Shown in pieces: positions 9,507-19,354 of a DNA stretch of 64,000 nucleotides. A program made the position numbers and the translations under genes. The notes below the pieces were generated by a model. It ran no database searches, was not told the DNA's origin, and was given only the letters and a program-made list of their open reading frames with translations. The DNA comes from CAWCKS01 sp963796195 (GTDB taxonomy: Bacteria; Pseudomonadota; Alphaproteobacteria; Rhizobiales; Xanthobacteraceae). Every line of letters begins with the position of its first letter. Position 1 is the stretch's first letter. The stretch is from the NCBI GenBank assembly GCA_963796195.1, contig CAWCKS010000002.1:1-64000 (forward strand). The letters are read 5' to 3'.

Positions 9507-10343
9507 CTAGTCGAGCTTGAAGCGCTGGCGCCGGACGAACGCGCCAAAGTCCTGGCGCTCCGGCGTCGAGACTTGACGCGCCTTGTCTTCCGACCAGCCG
9601 TAGAGTTGTGGCTTGCCGAACCGTTCGACTTCGCGCCATTCGCTTTCCGGAATGCTGAAACGCGCGTTGCGGCGGCGATCGTAGCCGTCGATCTCTGTGG
9701 CAAAATTCGTATCGTCGTAGCGGTCGACATGCACTGTCAGCGCCATCGGCAGACGCATTGACACAAAGCCCTCGCGGGACGGCCAGCCTAGACAAAGTCC
9801 AGCGACTGGAAACACCCAGTCGGGCAACGCCAGCAATTCGCCAATACGCGCCGCATGATTGCGGATCACGCTGATCGGACAGGCGCCAAGGCCAACCGCA
9901 CTTGCCGCGCGAATGAGGTTTTGCAACACCAGGGCGGCATCGGTCGTTGCATTGAAGAAGGCATCGAGGTGGTCGTTCGCAAACGGAATGTTGCGCAGCT
10001 CGCAGACGCGCCGGATACGGCGCGAGTCGCCGCACACCACCAGAAATCGCGGCGCCTGCGCGACCCACGGCATCGCCGGCAGCAACGCTGCGATCGCCTG
10101 ACGAGTTGCGGGGTTCTCGATGCGAATGACCGCGACCTGTTGCAGATCCGATTTGGCGGGCGCCGACAGGCCAGCGGCCAGCACCTGCTGCAGCAGATCT
10201 TCGGAGATCGGCTGTTCGGTGTAGCGCCGATGGGTGCGGTGACTGAGGATCGACGCAAGTTCGCCCTCGGCGGGAGCATCACGCCCTGCCTCACTCCGAA
10301 TACCGAACCGCTGCTCGATCAAGTCCGCAATCGTCTTCGCCAT
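9507..10343 (-). CDS. Nitroreductase-family FMN oxidoreductase
   Basis: I chose the ATG at 10343 because it follows a clear ribosome site (GGAGGTG) and gives a normal 278-residue protein; longer readings upstream overlap the neighbour in the wrong frame. Recognisable: SHRTHRRYTEQPISEDLL near the N-terminus (FMN-binding Arg cluster), GLSAPAKSDLQQ, and the C-terminal GLGACPISVIRNHA and PVAGLCLGWPSREG segments of the NADPH-flavin reductase subfamily. It reduces nitro groups, quinones or flavins with NAD(P)H. Fifth from the distal end of the 13-gene operon, 56 bases after the deacetylase-like gene. Confidence 0.85.
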   Translation of the reverse strand: MAKTIADLIEQRFGIRSEAGRDAPAEGELASILSHRTHRRYTEQPISEDLLQQVLAAGLSAPAKSDLQQVAVIRIENPATRQAIAALLPAMPWVAQAPRFLVVCGDSRRIRRVCELRNIPFANDHLDAFFNATTDAALVLQNLIRAASAVGLGACPISVIRNHAARIGELLALPDWVFPVAGLCLGWPSREGFVSMRLPMALTVHVDRYDDTNFATEIDGYDRRRNARFSIPESEWREVERFGKPQLYGWSEDKARQVSTPERQDFGAFVRRQRFKLD

Positions 10344-10399
10344 CTTCACCTCCGGCTCTGATGACGAACTATGCGCCGCTATATACGTATTCAGCAAGC

Positions 10400-11443
10400 T
10401 CAAGCGGGCTTGCGCGTCGGAAGAAAGCCGCCGAGGAAGGCGGTCAGATTGTCGGCCAGCTTTTCGACGATATAGCCCCCCTCTTGCACCAGGAGCGTCG
10501 GCACGCCGACCGCACCAATGCGCGCGCCGATGTCGCGAAATCCCTCCGCGGTGACCGCAAGATTCGCGGTCGGATCGCCGAGGTGGGCATCGAAGCCCAG
10601 CGAAATGATCAGCACTGACGCGCCGAAGCGTCTGATAGCTGAGAGCCCTGTGTCGATCGCTGCAACGAAGCCGTCGTTGCCAGTCCCAGCCGGCAGCGGA
10701 AGATTGAGGTTGTAGCCAAGTCCGCGGCCGGCTCCGGTCTCGTCGGGATAGCCCGCATACCAGGGGTAAAGCTCTCGCGGATCGCCGTGGACGGAGCAAA
10801 AGAAGACGTCGTCGCGCTCGTACAGGATCGCCTGGGTGCCGTTGCCATGGTGCACGTCGACATCGAGGATCGCGGGTTTTGCGCCGCCCGCTACCAGCGC
10901 CTGAGCCGCGATCGCGGCGTTGTTCAGGTAACAGAAGCCGCCGGCGAGATCGCCATAGGCATGGTGTCCGGAGGGCCGGCACAACGCGTACGCTTCACGT
11001 GCTCCGGCAAGAATTCGCTTCGCGCCTTCGACTGCCACATGCGCCGACGATTTCGACGCCTGCCAGGTGCCCGCCAGCACCGGCACGCCGACACCGGAGA
11101 GATAATAGCCAGCGAGCCCGACAATGTGGTCGGGCCGCCGCTGCAAATGACGGACCGCATACGCGCCCGGTCGAACCGCCGGCCCAGCCATCGCCGTCGA
11201 TTGCCAGCGCGCAAACGAGGTCTCGAGAAACTCCAGATAGCCGCGATCGTGGATCGCGGCTATCGGCGCGAGACCATGGTCGGGTGCCGGCTCGGTCGGC
11301 AGCCCGAGCTTGTTCACGGCACCGAGCAGTTGCTCTGCTCTCGCCGCGCGATCATAGAATGGGCGTCCATCGGGCAGCGGCGCCATCGACGCGGGGTCAT
11401 GCAAGGCGTGGTCACTGGTGGTGATGACGATCATGGAGGGCAC
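10400..11443 (-). CDS. Histone deacetylase-like amidohydrolase (AcuC/acetylpolyamine deacetylase family)
   Basis: 347 residues with all active-site elements of the zinc arginase/deacetylase superfamily: the charge-relay His pair in SGHHAYG (160-161), zinc ligands Asp196 and His198 in DVDVHHGNGTQ, and the third ligand Asp285 in GFDAHLGDP. Bacterial members remove acetyl or other acyl groups from polyamines, amino-ketones or drug-like amides rather than histones. It sits in a transport and acyl-CoA operon between the carboxylase and a nitroreductase-like gene, so a role in deacylating an imported substrate is plausible. Acetoin utilisation is not supported, since no acetoin genes are nearby. 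Confidence 0.88.
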   Translation of the reverse strand: MPSMIVITTSDHALHDPASMAPLPDGRPFYDRAARAEQLLGAVNKLGLPTEPAPDHGLAPIAAIHDRGYLEFLETSFARWQSTAMAGPAVRPGAYAVRHLQRRPDHIVGLAGYYLSGVGVPVLAGTWQASKSSAHVAVEGAKRILAGAREAYALCRPSGHHAYGDLAGGFCYLNNAAIAAQALVAGGAKPAILDVDVHHGNGTQAILYERDDVFFCSVHGDPRELYPWYAGYPDETGAGRGLGYNLNLPLPAGTGNDGFVAAIDTGLSAIRRFGASVLIISLGFDAHLGDPTANLAVTAEGFRDIGARIGAVGVPTLLVQEGGYIVEKLADNLTAFLGGFLPTRKPA

Positions 11444-11488
11444 TCGCGGTACAAGCCGGCCTGAACGGTAATCGATGAAGCTTGCCCG

Positions 11489-14400
11489 TCACCACCCATC
11501 CACGCAAGGCCGCCGCTTGCCTTCACGCACCGGCGTCGGCGGCAGCGACCGCAGGCCTGCCACGATCCAGCGGCGCGTCTCTGCCGGATCGATCACCTCA
11601 TCGACATTGAACAGGCTGCCGGCGTTCAGCGCCTTGCCCTTCTCGTAGAGGTCCGCGACCATGCGTTCGTAAGTTGCCAGACGTTCGACCGGATCCTCGA
11701 TCGCCGCAAGTTCGCGCCGGCGGCCGAGCTTGACCTGCCCTTCCAGGCCCATGCCGCCAAATTCGCCAGTCGGCCACGCCACGCCGAACATGCCGACCCG
11801 CATGGAGCCGCCAGTCATGGCGAGCTTGCCGAGCCCATAGGACTTGCGCGTCATCACAAAGAACACCGGGATCTCGAGATTGGCGCCGACCAGATAGGTG
11901 CGGCAGCAATGGCGGACCAGCGCGGTCTTCTCCGCTTCGGGGCCGACCATGTTGCCGGGGTTGTCATTGAGCGACAGCAGCGGCACGTCATGGGCGTCGC
12001 ACAGTTGCATGAAACGTGCGGCCTTGTCGGCGGCGCTGCTGTCGATCGCGCCGCCAAGATGCATCGGATTGTTGGCGATGACGCCGATCGGACGGCCCTC
12101 GATGCGGATGAACGCGGTGATCATGCCGTGGCCGAAGCCGCGGCGGATTTCGAGCACGGAGTCATCATCGGCAAGGGTCTCGATGACCTGCCGCATGTCG
12201 TAGCCGCGCAGCCGATTTTCCGGGACGACGTGGCGCAGCTTCCGCTGATCGGGACACGACCAGCTGTCCGTGCGCCCCTGGAAATAGGACAGATATTTCC
12301 GCGCGACCTTCACCGCTTCGGCTTCGTCCTTGACCAGCACATCGACCACGCCATTCGGCACCTGCACCGACATCGGACCGACTTCCTCGGGCCGATAGAC
12401 GCCGAGGCCGCCGCCTTCGATCATCGCCGGACCGGCCATGCCGATGGTCGTGCCTTCGGTCGCGATGATGACATCGCAGCAGCCGAGCAGCACGGCGTTG
12501 CCGGCAAAGCAGCGGCCCGATGCGATTCCGACCAGCGGCACAAGGCCGGAGAGGCGCGGCAACCGATAAAAGGTGTCGCTGAACGACACGATGTTGTCGC
12601 TGTCGCTGCCGCGACCGCCGCCGCCCTCGCAGAAGATCACAACCGGTAGCCGCCAGCGCTCGGCGAGCTCGAACATGCGGTCCTGCTTGTGATGGCCCAT
12701 CTGGCCCTGGGTGCCGGCCATCACCGTGTAGTCGTAGGACACAACGATGGAGCGGCTCTTCTCTTCCGGGAAGCGGTCGCCGTTGATTTGCGCGAGGCCC
12801 ATGATGAGCCCGTCGGCGGGAGATTCGTCGATCAGCTGCTCCATCGGCACGCTGCGCCGGCGCGCCGACAGCACGAGCGAGCCATACTCGACAAAGGTGC
12901 CGGCGATCGCAAACGTCCTCGATGTTTTCGCGCGCCGTGCGTTGTCCCGTCGCGCGCCGCCGTGCCACCGCTTTCGGCCTGTTCTCATCGAGACCGCGCG
13001 CGCGGCGATCCAGCACTTCCTTCAGATCGGGGCGGATGTGGTCGGGATCGATCGTTTGCTCCTGGCGCGCGCCGCCACCGAGGTCGGCCTGTTCTTCGAT
13101 GAACACCAGCGGATGGTTCTCGAACACGGTGTCGCCGGGGGCGACGGTAAACGCGCGCACGATGCCGCGGTTCTGGCGCTGACGGCGTGCTGCATCTTCA
13201 TCGCTTCGAGCACGAGTACTTCCTGACCGGCGAGCACGGTCGCGCCCTCTTCCACCGTCAGCGAGACGATGGTGCCCTGCATCGGCGCACGCAGCGGCAC
13301 AGTGCCGGCCGGGCCCGATGCTTCTTCCACGGCGTCAGCTTCTTGCTGGGCGGGCGCACCGGCTCCTGCCATAGTTGACAACGCCCAGCGGATCGGTGGT
13401 CTCGAGCTTTGCGCCGGCTCGGCGATTGGCCACCGTCGCCTGAGGCTCGAAATAGCGCGCGGCGTCCGGCTGGGCGGCAACAAGCTCCGCCGCGTGTTCG
13501 TCGATGAAGCGCGTCTGTCCCTCGCCGGCCAGCACGCGCGGGTCACGCAGCAGCGCCCGGAGGAACGGAATATTGGTCGGCACGCCGGCAATGCGGAATT
13601 CGGACAGCGCGCGCTCGGCCTTGGCAGCGGCGTCTGCGAACTTCGCGTGTTCACATGCGTGATGACTTTTGCCAGCAGCGAGTCGAAGCGCGGATTGGTG
13701 CGGTAGCCGGAATAGCCGTAGCCATCGACCCGCACGCCGCGGACCGCACGGCGGCTCATAGACGCTGATCACGCCGCCCGAGCCGCGCACCGAACCGTCC
13801 GGTTGCATCGTCTCGAGATTGACGCGCGCCTGGATCGCGATGCCGCGCGGCGCGGGAATGTCCTGCTGCCGCAGCTTCAGCTCGCCGAGCGTTGCGCCGG
13901 ACGCGATCTCGAGCTGGGCTTTGACCAGATCGAGCCCTGTGACTTCCTCGGTGACGGTGTGCTCGACCTGCAGGCGCGCATTGGCCTCGATGAAGGCGAT
14001 TGGCGCGTCATCCGATGCATCGGTCGATCGACCAGGAACTCGAAGGTGCCGGGCCCCAGATATCTGGACGCTGCGGCGAGGCGCAGCGGCGGCGTTCGAG
14101 CAGCCGCTGCCTGACCGCAGGCCGCAGGAACGGCGCCGGCGCAATCTCGAAATCTTCTGACGCTCGCGCTGAATGCTGCAATCGCGCTCCCAGAGATGGG
14201 TGACCGCACCAGTGCCGTCGCCGATGATCTGGACCTCGATGTGTCGGGGGCGAGGAAACAGCCGCTCGACATAGACATCGCCATTGCCGAACGATTGCAG
14301 TGCTTCGGAGCGGCAGCGCTCCATCGTCGTCGCAAGCTGGTCGGGATCGGCCACGACCCGCATGCCGCGGCCGCCGCCGCCGGCGAGCGCCTTCACCATG

Positions 14401-14873
14401 ATCGCCGCATGCGGCCCGAGCAGCGTCATGAACGCACGCGCCTGCTCGAGCGTGGTCGGGCCCGATGTTCCCGGCGTGACCGGCACTTCGTGCTCTTCTG
14501 CGAAGCGCCGCGCCTGGGCCTTGTCGCCGAACAGGACCAGGGTCTCGGGACGCGGCCCAACGAAGGTCAATCCAGCTTCGCCGCATACCGAAGCAAAAGC
14601 GGTGTTCTCGCTCAGGAAGCCGTACCCGGGATGAACAGCATCGCAGCCCGCCTCGCGCGCTGCGGCGACGATCGCGGCCCCATCAAGATAGGCGGCGGCA
14701 CCGGCGCCCGCGATCTCGACGGCACTGTCCGCCATCCGCGTGTGCAGCGACTGCGCATCGTCGGGCGAATAGATCGCGACGGTGCCAATCCCCATTTCGG
14801 ACGCGGCGCGCGCAACGCGGATCGCGATCTCGCCGCGATTGGCGATGAGGAGTTTTGTGATTGCTTTTTTCAT
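11489..14873 (-). pseudogene. Trifunctional biotin-dependent acyl-CoA carboxylase: BC-BCCP-CT fusion (several frameshifts)
   Basis: One gene of about 1125 codons encodes three activities in order. Biotin carboxylase (about 14873-13375) has KLLIANRGEIAIRVARA, the ATP-grasp loop KALAGGGGRGMRVV and NARLQVEHTVTEE. The biotinyl carrier domain has LEAMKM, with the biotinylated Lys codon at 13196-13198. The carboxyltransferase (about 13000-11489) has AGTFVEYGSL, GGGGRGSDSDN and AMTGGSMRVG. Start at 14873 (MKKAITKLLI). The frame is lost and regained near 14150, 14030, 13735, 13645, 13375, 13173 and 12905; all pieces are well conserved, so the breaks look like sequence errors. The enzyme carboxylates an acyl-CoA; which one is unknown. 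It follows the ABC ATPase gene by 25 bases and two CoA-transferase genes lie upstream, which could supply the acyl-CoA. Confidence 0.85.
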
Positions 14874-14898
14874 GAGGCCAAGACTTCTCAAACTACAA

Positions 14899-15862
14899 TT
14901 AAAGCCTAAGACAGGCCGCCAACCGTCCATCGAACATCTTCAGTTGCGGCACGGTCGTTCGGCACTCTTCCACTGCAATGGGACAGCGCGGGTGAAATCT
15001 GCAGCCTGGCGGCGGATTTGCCGGATCGCCGATCTCGCCGCGAGGGGAGGTATCAGTCCGTTTCGGGCCGAGCGAGGGCACTGCTGCGATAAGAGCCTTT
15101 GTATAGGGATGCGCGGGCCGCGCGATGACGCGCACCGCCTCGCCGTGCTCAACGATGCGGCCGAGATAGAGCACCGCGATCTCGTCGGCGATCTGCGCGA
15201 CGGCGCCCATGTCGTGGGACACGAACAAGTAAGTCAGCCCCTCTTCGCGGCGCAGCTGATCGAGCAGCAACAGAATTTCATTGCGGACGCTGACATCAAG
15301 CGCCGACACCGGCTCATCGAGCACGATCATCTTCGGCTCAGACGCCAGCGCGCGTGCAATGGTGACACGCTGGCGCTGCCCGCCGGACAATTGCGATGGC
15401 CGGCGCTCGGCGAGATCTCCGCTCAGGCCGACCCGTGCCAACAGCGCGATGGCACGCTCCTTCAGCTCGGCCGGCTTGTCCGGCACGCGTGCGATCCGGG
15501 GCTCGATCACACTGCGCCAGACCGGCCAGCGCGGGTCCAGCGCCGACGTGGAGTTCCTGAAAGACGATCTGGATGCCGGCCGTTCCGGCCGCAGCCGCCG
15601 GATTGGCTGCGTTCGACAGCGCTGAGCCCGCGAACGCAATCGATCCGCTGGTCACCGGCCCAAGGCCGCAGATCGCGCGCGCGATCGTCGACTTGCCCGA
15701 GCCGGACTCGCCGATCAGCGCGAGCACGCGTCCCGGCGCGATGTCGAACGAGACGCCCGCGACGGCACGAACCGACTTGCGCACGCCGACGCGGTAATCG
15801 ACGACGAGATCGTCGATCCGCAGCACCGGCGGCGCGTTTGTCGAAGCGTTGGCGACGGTCAT
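14899..15862 (-). pseudogene. Peptide-type ABC transporter ATP-binding protein, DppF-like (one frameshift)
   Basis: Walker A GESGSGKST is near the N-terminus, and the ABC signature LSGGQRQRVTIARAL and Walker B KMIVLDEPVSALD in the middle. The C-terminal oligopeptide-family extension (PGCRFHPRCP...C) is typical of DppD/DppF. The frame shifts near 15545, where QIVFQ should run on into STSALDPR; one indel restores about 320 residues. It powers import together with the DppD-like partner, with which its start overlaps by four bases, and the permeases further upstream. Cytosolic face of the inner membrane. Confidence 0.88.
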
Positions 15863-16893
15863 ACCGGCGTTTCCGGCAACTGTCCGGCGCGCCAGCAGCG
15901 AACTAAATGCCCCGGCTCGACTTCACGCAGTTCCTGACGGCGCTCGCAGCCCGTGGCGGCAAAGGAACATCTGGCCTGAAACCGGCAGCCCTGCGGCCAT
16001 GCGCCAGGTGACGGCGGTACACCCGGGATTCCGCCTCGCACCTTGCCGACATCGTCGAGGTGAGCCGCGCAACGCAGCAACCCCTGCATGTATGGATGCA
16101 AGGGCCGGCGCAGCAGCGCGTCGCTCATGCCGGTCTCGACGATTTCGCCGGCGTAGACGACCGCGACCCGATCGCAGAGCTCGGCGACAAGGCCGAGATC
16201 GTGACTGATGAACAGCAACCCGACACCGGTGTCGCGCACCAGCTGCTGCAGCAGTTTGACGATTTCAGCCTGGATCGTGACGTCGAGCGCCGTGGTCGGC
16301 TCGTCGGCAATGATGAGACGCGCACCCGCGGCCAGTGCCATCGCGATCATGACGCGCTGGCACATGCCGCCGGACAGCTGGTGCGGGTAGAACGCCATTC
16401 GATTGTCCGGATCGGGAATGCCGACCTTGCGCAGGAGATCGACGGCACGGCGCTGCGCGTCCGCCTTGCCGACCCTGGCGTGAGCGCGAATGGCAGCAAC
16501 GATCTGCGATCCAATGGTGAACACCGGATTGAGCGCGGCAATCGGCTCCTGGAAGATCATGCTGATCTTGCCGCCACGCACCTCGCGCATGTCGGCTTCG
16601 GACAGCGCAGTCAGATCGCGCCCCTCGAACATGACGCGGCCGGTCGCAGTAATGTCCTCGCCGAGCAGCCGGATTGTCGCGAGCGCCGTGATGCTCTTGC
16701 CGCTGCCGCTTTCGCCGACAAGTCCAAAGATTTGGCCGCGGGCAACGCTGAAGGAGACGCCATCGACGAGCGATATGCTCGCTGGCTTCCGTCGATGAAC
16801 GACCTTCAGGTCCGTTACTTCGAGCAACGCTTCAGACGGAGCCGCGCGCGGTGGCTTGCCCGCCTTAGCCAGCGATACGGTCTCGACGGACAT
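15859..16893 (-). CDS. Peptide-type ABC transporter ATP-binding protein, DppD-like
   Basis: 344 residues, intact. Walker A GESGSGKS (about residues 60-67), Q-loop FQEPIAALNPVF, signature LSGGMCQRVMIAMAL, Walker B LIIADEPTTALD and the C-terminal cysteine-containing oligopeptide domain (QGCRFQARC) are all present. It forms the heterodimeric motor with the DppF-like protein encoded next. Its start codon overlaps the stop of the CoA-transferase gene by one base. Interposition of CoA-transferase genes between the transporter's binding protein and its ATPases argues that the imported compound is their substrate. Confidence 0.92.
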   Translation of the reverse strand: MSVETVSLAKAGKPPRAAPSEALLEVTDLKVVHRRKPASISLVDGVSFSVARGQIFGLVGESGSGKSITALATIRLLGEDITATGRVMFEGRDLTALSEADMREVRGGKISMIFQEPIAALNPVFTIGSQIVAAIRAHARVGKADAQRRAVDLLRKVGIPDPDNRMAFYPHQLSGGMCQRVMIAMALAAGARLIIADEPTTALDVTIQAEIVKLLQQLVRDTGVGLLFISHDLGLVAELCDRVAVVYAGEIVETGMSDALLRRPLHPYMQGLLRCAAHLDDVGKVRGGIPGVPPSPGAWPQGCRFQARCSFAATGCERRQELREVEPGHLVRCWRAGQLPETPV

Positions 16894-18200
16894 TATGTGT
16901 CCGGTACTGAGCGAATAGTGCCCGCCCGCTCGAGCGCCTCGACTTCGGCGTCGCTGCGGCCAAGAATGTTCTTCAGCACATAGTGATTATGCTCGCCGAG
17001 ACACGGCGCGGCGCGCCGGTGCTTTACGGGCGTTTTCTCGAAGCGGTACGGCAGACCTTGATGCAAGTGCCGGCCCGCCTCGGGGTGATCGAGCGGGATC
17101 GAGAATTCTCTCGCATTCAGGTAATCGCAGGTCAGCGCGTCGTTGGCCTTGTACACGGCAGCAGCGGGCACGCCGGCATCCTGCAGGAGCTTTGCGGCTT
17201 CATGCTTGTCACGCTGCCGCGTCCACGCGGCGATCGGCTCGGCCAGTTCATCCTGGTGCTTGACGCGCTCGGCCGTCGTCGCGAAGCGCGGATCGCTCGC
17301 CATGTCGCGGCTGCCGATCACGCCGCACAACGCAGCCCATTCGGCATCGCTCGTTACGTCGATCGCGATCCACTCGTCATGGCCGATTGCCGGGAACACG
17401 TCGTGCGGCGCCGCATCCGGCAACCTGTTGCCGTTGACCGGTGGGTTCTTGCCGGTCTCGACGGCGTAGAGCAGGATTTCGCCGATCAATTGCATCGCGG
17501 CTTCGACCTGCGGAACCTCGACGTGCTGAGCTTCTCCCGTATGCTGCCGATGCAACAGCGCGGTCAGCATCGCCGCCGAGCCATGAAACGCGCCGATCGG
17601 ATCGAGATAGGCCGGCCCGGTCGAGACCGGACGGCCGTCGCCGTATCCCACCGTCGCGCACATGCCCGCGACTTGCTCCATGGTCGGCCCGAGCGCGGTC
17701 CAGCCCTTCATGACGCCGGAATTGCCATAGGCCGGCATCTCGACCACGCAGAGGCCCGGGTTGATCGACCACAGCGCCTCGTTGCCGAAGCCGAGACGCT
17801 GCAGCATCCCGGGCGTGAAGTTCGTGATCAGGCCATCGGCCTTGGCGATCAAATCGCGAAAAGTGTCCTTGCCACCAGCCGCCTTCAGGTCGAGCGAGAG
17901 CGACAGCTTGTCGGTGTTCTGCGAATTGAACAGTGAGGCGCGGTTATACCGACGCTCGCCGATCTCCTGCTTGGGATAGCGCTGCGGCAGCGGCAGCGCC
18001 GTATACGATCGCCAGGAATCGAGATTGTTTGCCGGCTCGATATGGATGACCTCGGCGCCGAGGCAGGCCAGAATGCGCCCGGCCATGGGCCCAGCCCATG
18101 CGGTCGTCAGCTCGACAATGCGAAAGCCGGACAGCGGCAGGCCCGGCGATGCTTCAGGAAAGGTCTGCGCCGCGGGCGAGAGTTTGGAGCGGTCCAGCAT
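16893..18200 (-). CDS. CaiB/BaiF family III CoA-transferase
   Basis: 435 residues. N-terminal FRIVELTTAWAGPMAGRILACLGAEV-type opening and IHIEP are diagnostic of the family. The catalytic Asp of family III transferases most likely lies in LSLDLKA (about residues 104-110), by analogy with the usual KSLALD motif. Central AFHGSAAMLTALLHRQHTG and C-terminal VPAAAVYKANDAL are also family features. These enzymes move CoA between carboxylic acids (carnitine, bile acids, succinate and others). It is directly preceded, with a one-base stop/start overlap, by a second CoA-transferase gene; such pairs can form heteromers. The donor and acceptor acids are unknown. Confidence 0.9.
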   Translation of the reverse strand: MLDRSKLSPAAQTFPEASPGLPLSGFRIVELTTAWAGPMAGRILACLGAEVIHIEPANNLDSWRSYTALPLPQRYPKQEIGERRYNRASLFNSQNTDKLSLSLDLKAAGGKDTFRDLIAKADGLITNFTPGMLQRLGFGNEALWSINPGLCVVEMPAYGNSGVMKGWTALGPTMEQVAGMCATVGYGDGRPVSTGPAYLDPIGAFHGSAAMLTALLHRQHTGEAQHVEVPQVEAAMQLIGEILLYAVETGKNPPVNGNRLPDAAPHDVFPAIGHDEWIAIDVTSDAEWAALCGVIGSRDMASDPRFATTAERVKHQDELAEPIAAWTRQRDKHEAAKLLQDAGVPAAAVYKANDALTCDYLNAREFSIPLDHPEAGRHLHQGLPYRFEKTPVKHRRAAPCLGEHNHYVLKNILGRSDAEVEALERAGTIRSVPDT

Positions 18201-19327
18201 CAGCGTACTCCCGCCGTTTGCGATTGACCCAAGACGGGCGCCGGCGTCGGAATGCGCCGCGGCGTACGGCTCATGCGGAATTGCGGTCCGAGCGCGAGGC
18301 GTCGACCGGCGAAGTATCTATCGTGTGCCAGAAGTCGCGCACCTTGAGATGCTCCGCCTCGGGACCAAGCTGGTTAGGCTGGAAGCAGCACGCCGCGACA
18401 ACGCGCTTTGCCTGCAGCGCCTTGACGATATCGGCGCCGATACTGTCCGCGACCTTCTTCTGCACTTCCGCGACGAACTGCTGGAAGTTCGCCTTGCGCG
18501 CGGCATCCGCAGCAAAGCGCGGGTCGCTCACCATCTCGGGCATGCCGAGAATTTCGCAGACGACTGGAAAATGGTTTGCGCGGATCCAGATCGCGATCCA
18601 GCCGTCGCGGCATTTGACCTCGATCAGCGGCTGCCCGCGCATGCCACGTTCCTCGAACGAGCCGTTGTAGCTGTACTGCAGGGCGAACGGATACGTCATC
18701 GCCGCCGCGACATGGGCAATGTCGATCGCGATGTCCTGGGCGACGCCGGTGCGCTCGCGAACCATCAGCGCGGAGAGGATGGAGCTGTAGGCCGCGACGC
18801 CCGCGCAATACGATGCACGATTGCCGACGCCGTAAAGCGGTTCGCGATCATGCCGACCGTTATGGATCATCATGCCCGACATCGCCTGATAGATCATTTC
18901 GGTGCCGCGCCAGTGGCTTTTTGGAGCTGGCTTCGCCGAACGGGCTCACGGTCGCGATGATGAGTTTTGGATTGGCGGCGCGCAGCGATGAGTCGGTTAA
19001 AGCCGACCGGAACGACCACGACGTCGGCGGCCTTCGCGAGATCGCTCAACAACGACCGTCCTTCCGCTAGACGCCTGATCCACGACAACGGAGTTCTTGC
19101 CGACATTAAGGTGCTCGAACAGGAACGATTCTGATTTGCCGCCCTCACGGAACGGCCCCATTGTCCTTGTCGCCGATCCCTCGCGGCGGTTCGACCAGCG
19201 TGACATCGGCGCCGTAGTCGGCGAGCATCCGGCAGCAGAACTGGCCGGCAATGCTCTCGCTGAGATCAAGCACTCTGACGAAACCCAGGGCTCCCGGCGA
19301 ACCTGCCGCATCTTGATCTGATGTCAT
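18200..19327 (-). pseudogene. Second CaiB/BaiF family CoA-transferase (frameshifted)
   Basis: The start at 19327 gives GFVRVLDLSESIAGQFCCRM and DYGADVTLVEPP, the family N-terminus. A downstream frame (18897-18271) gives YGVGNRASYCAGVAAYSSIL, RTGVAQDIAIDI and CRDGWIAIWIRANHFPVVCE, as in other CaiB-like proteins. The frame breaks near 19150, 19075, 18905 and 18300. With the last break corrected, the protein ends in TAGVR with TGA overlapping the next gene's ATG, which fits operon spacing. Length would be about 375 residues. Together with the next gene it may form a two-subunit CoA-transferase. The multiple breaks are attributed to sequence error because both halves are conserved. Confidence 0.8.
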
Positions 19328-19354
19328 AACTTCTTCTCCGCGACGCGCTTGCCG

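Noticed and set aside
7449..9761. Continuous 770-codon open frame on the plus strand
   Set aside because: It is antisense to three well-supported minus-strand genes in the same codon phase; its product is rich in His, Arg and Asp with no domain. It is a GC-driven shadow.
9507..10982. Nitroreductase gene extended to 491 codons
   Set aside because: The extension overlaps the deacetylase-like gene in a different frame. The ATG at 10343 has a strong ribosome site and gives the family length.
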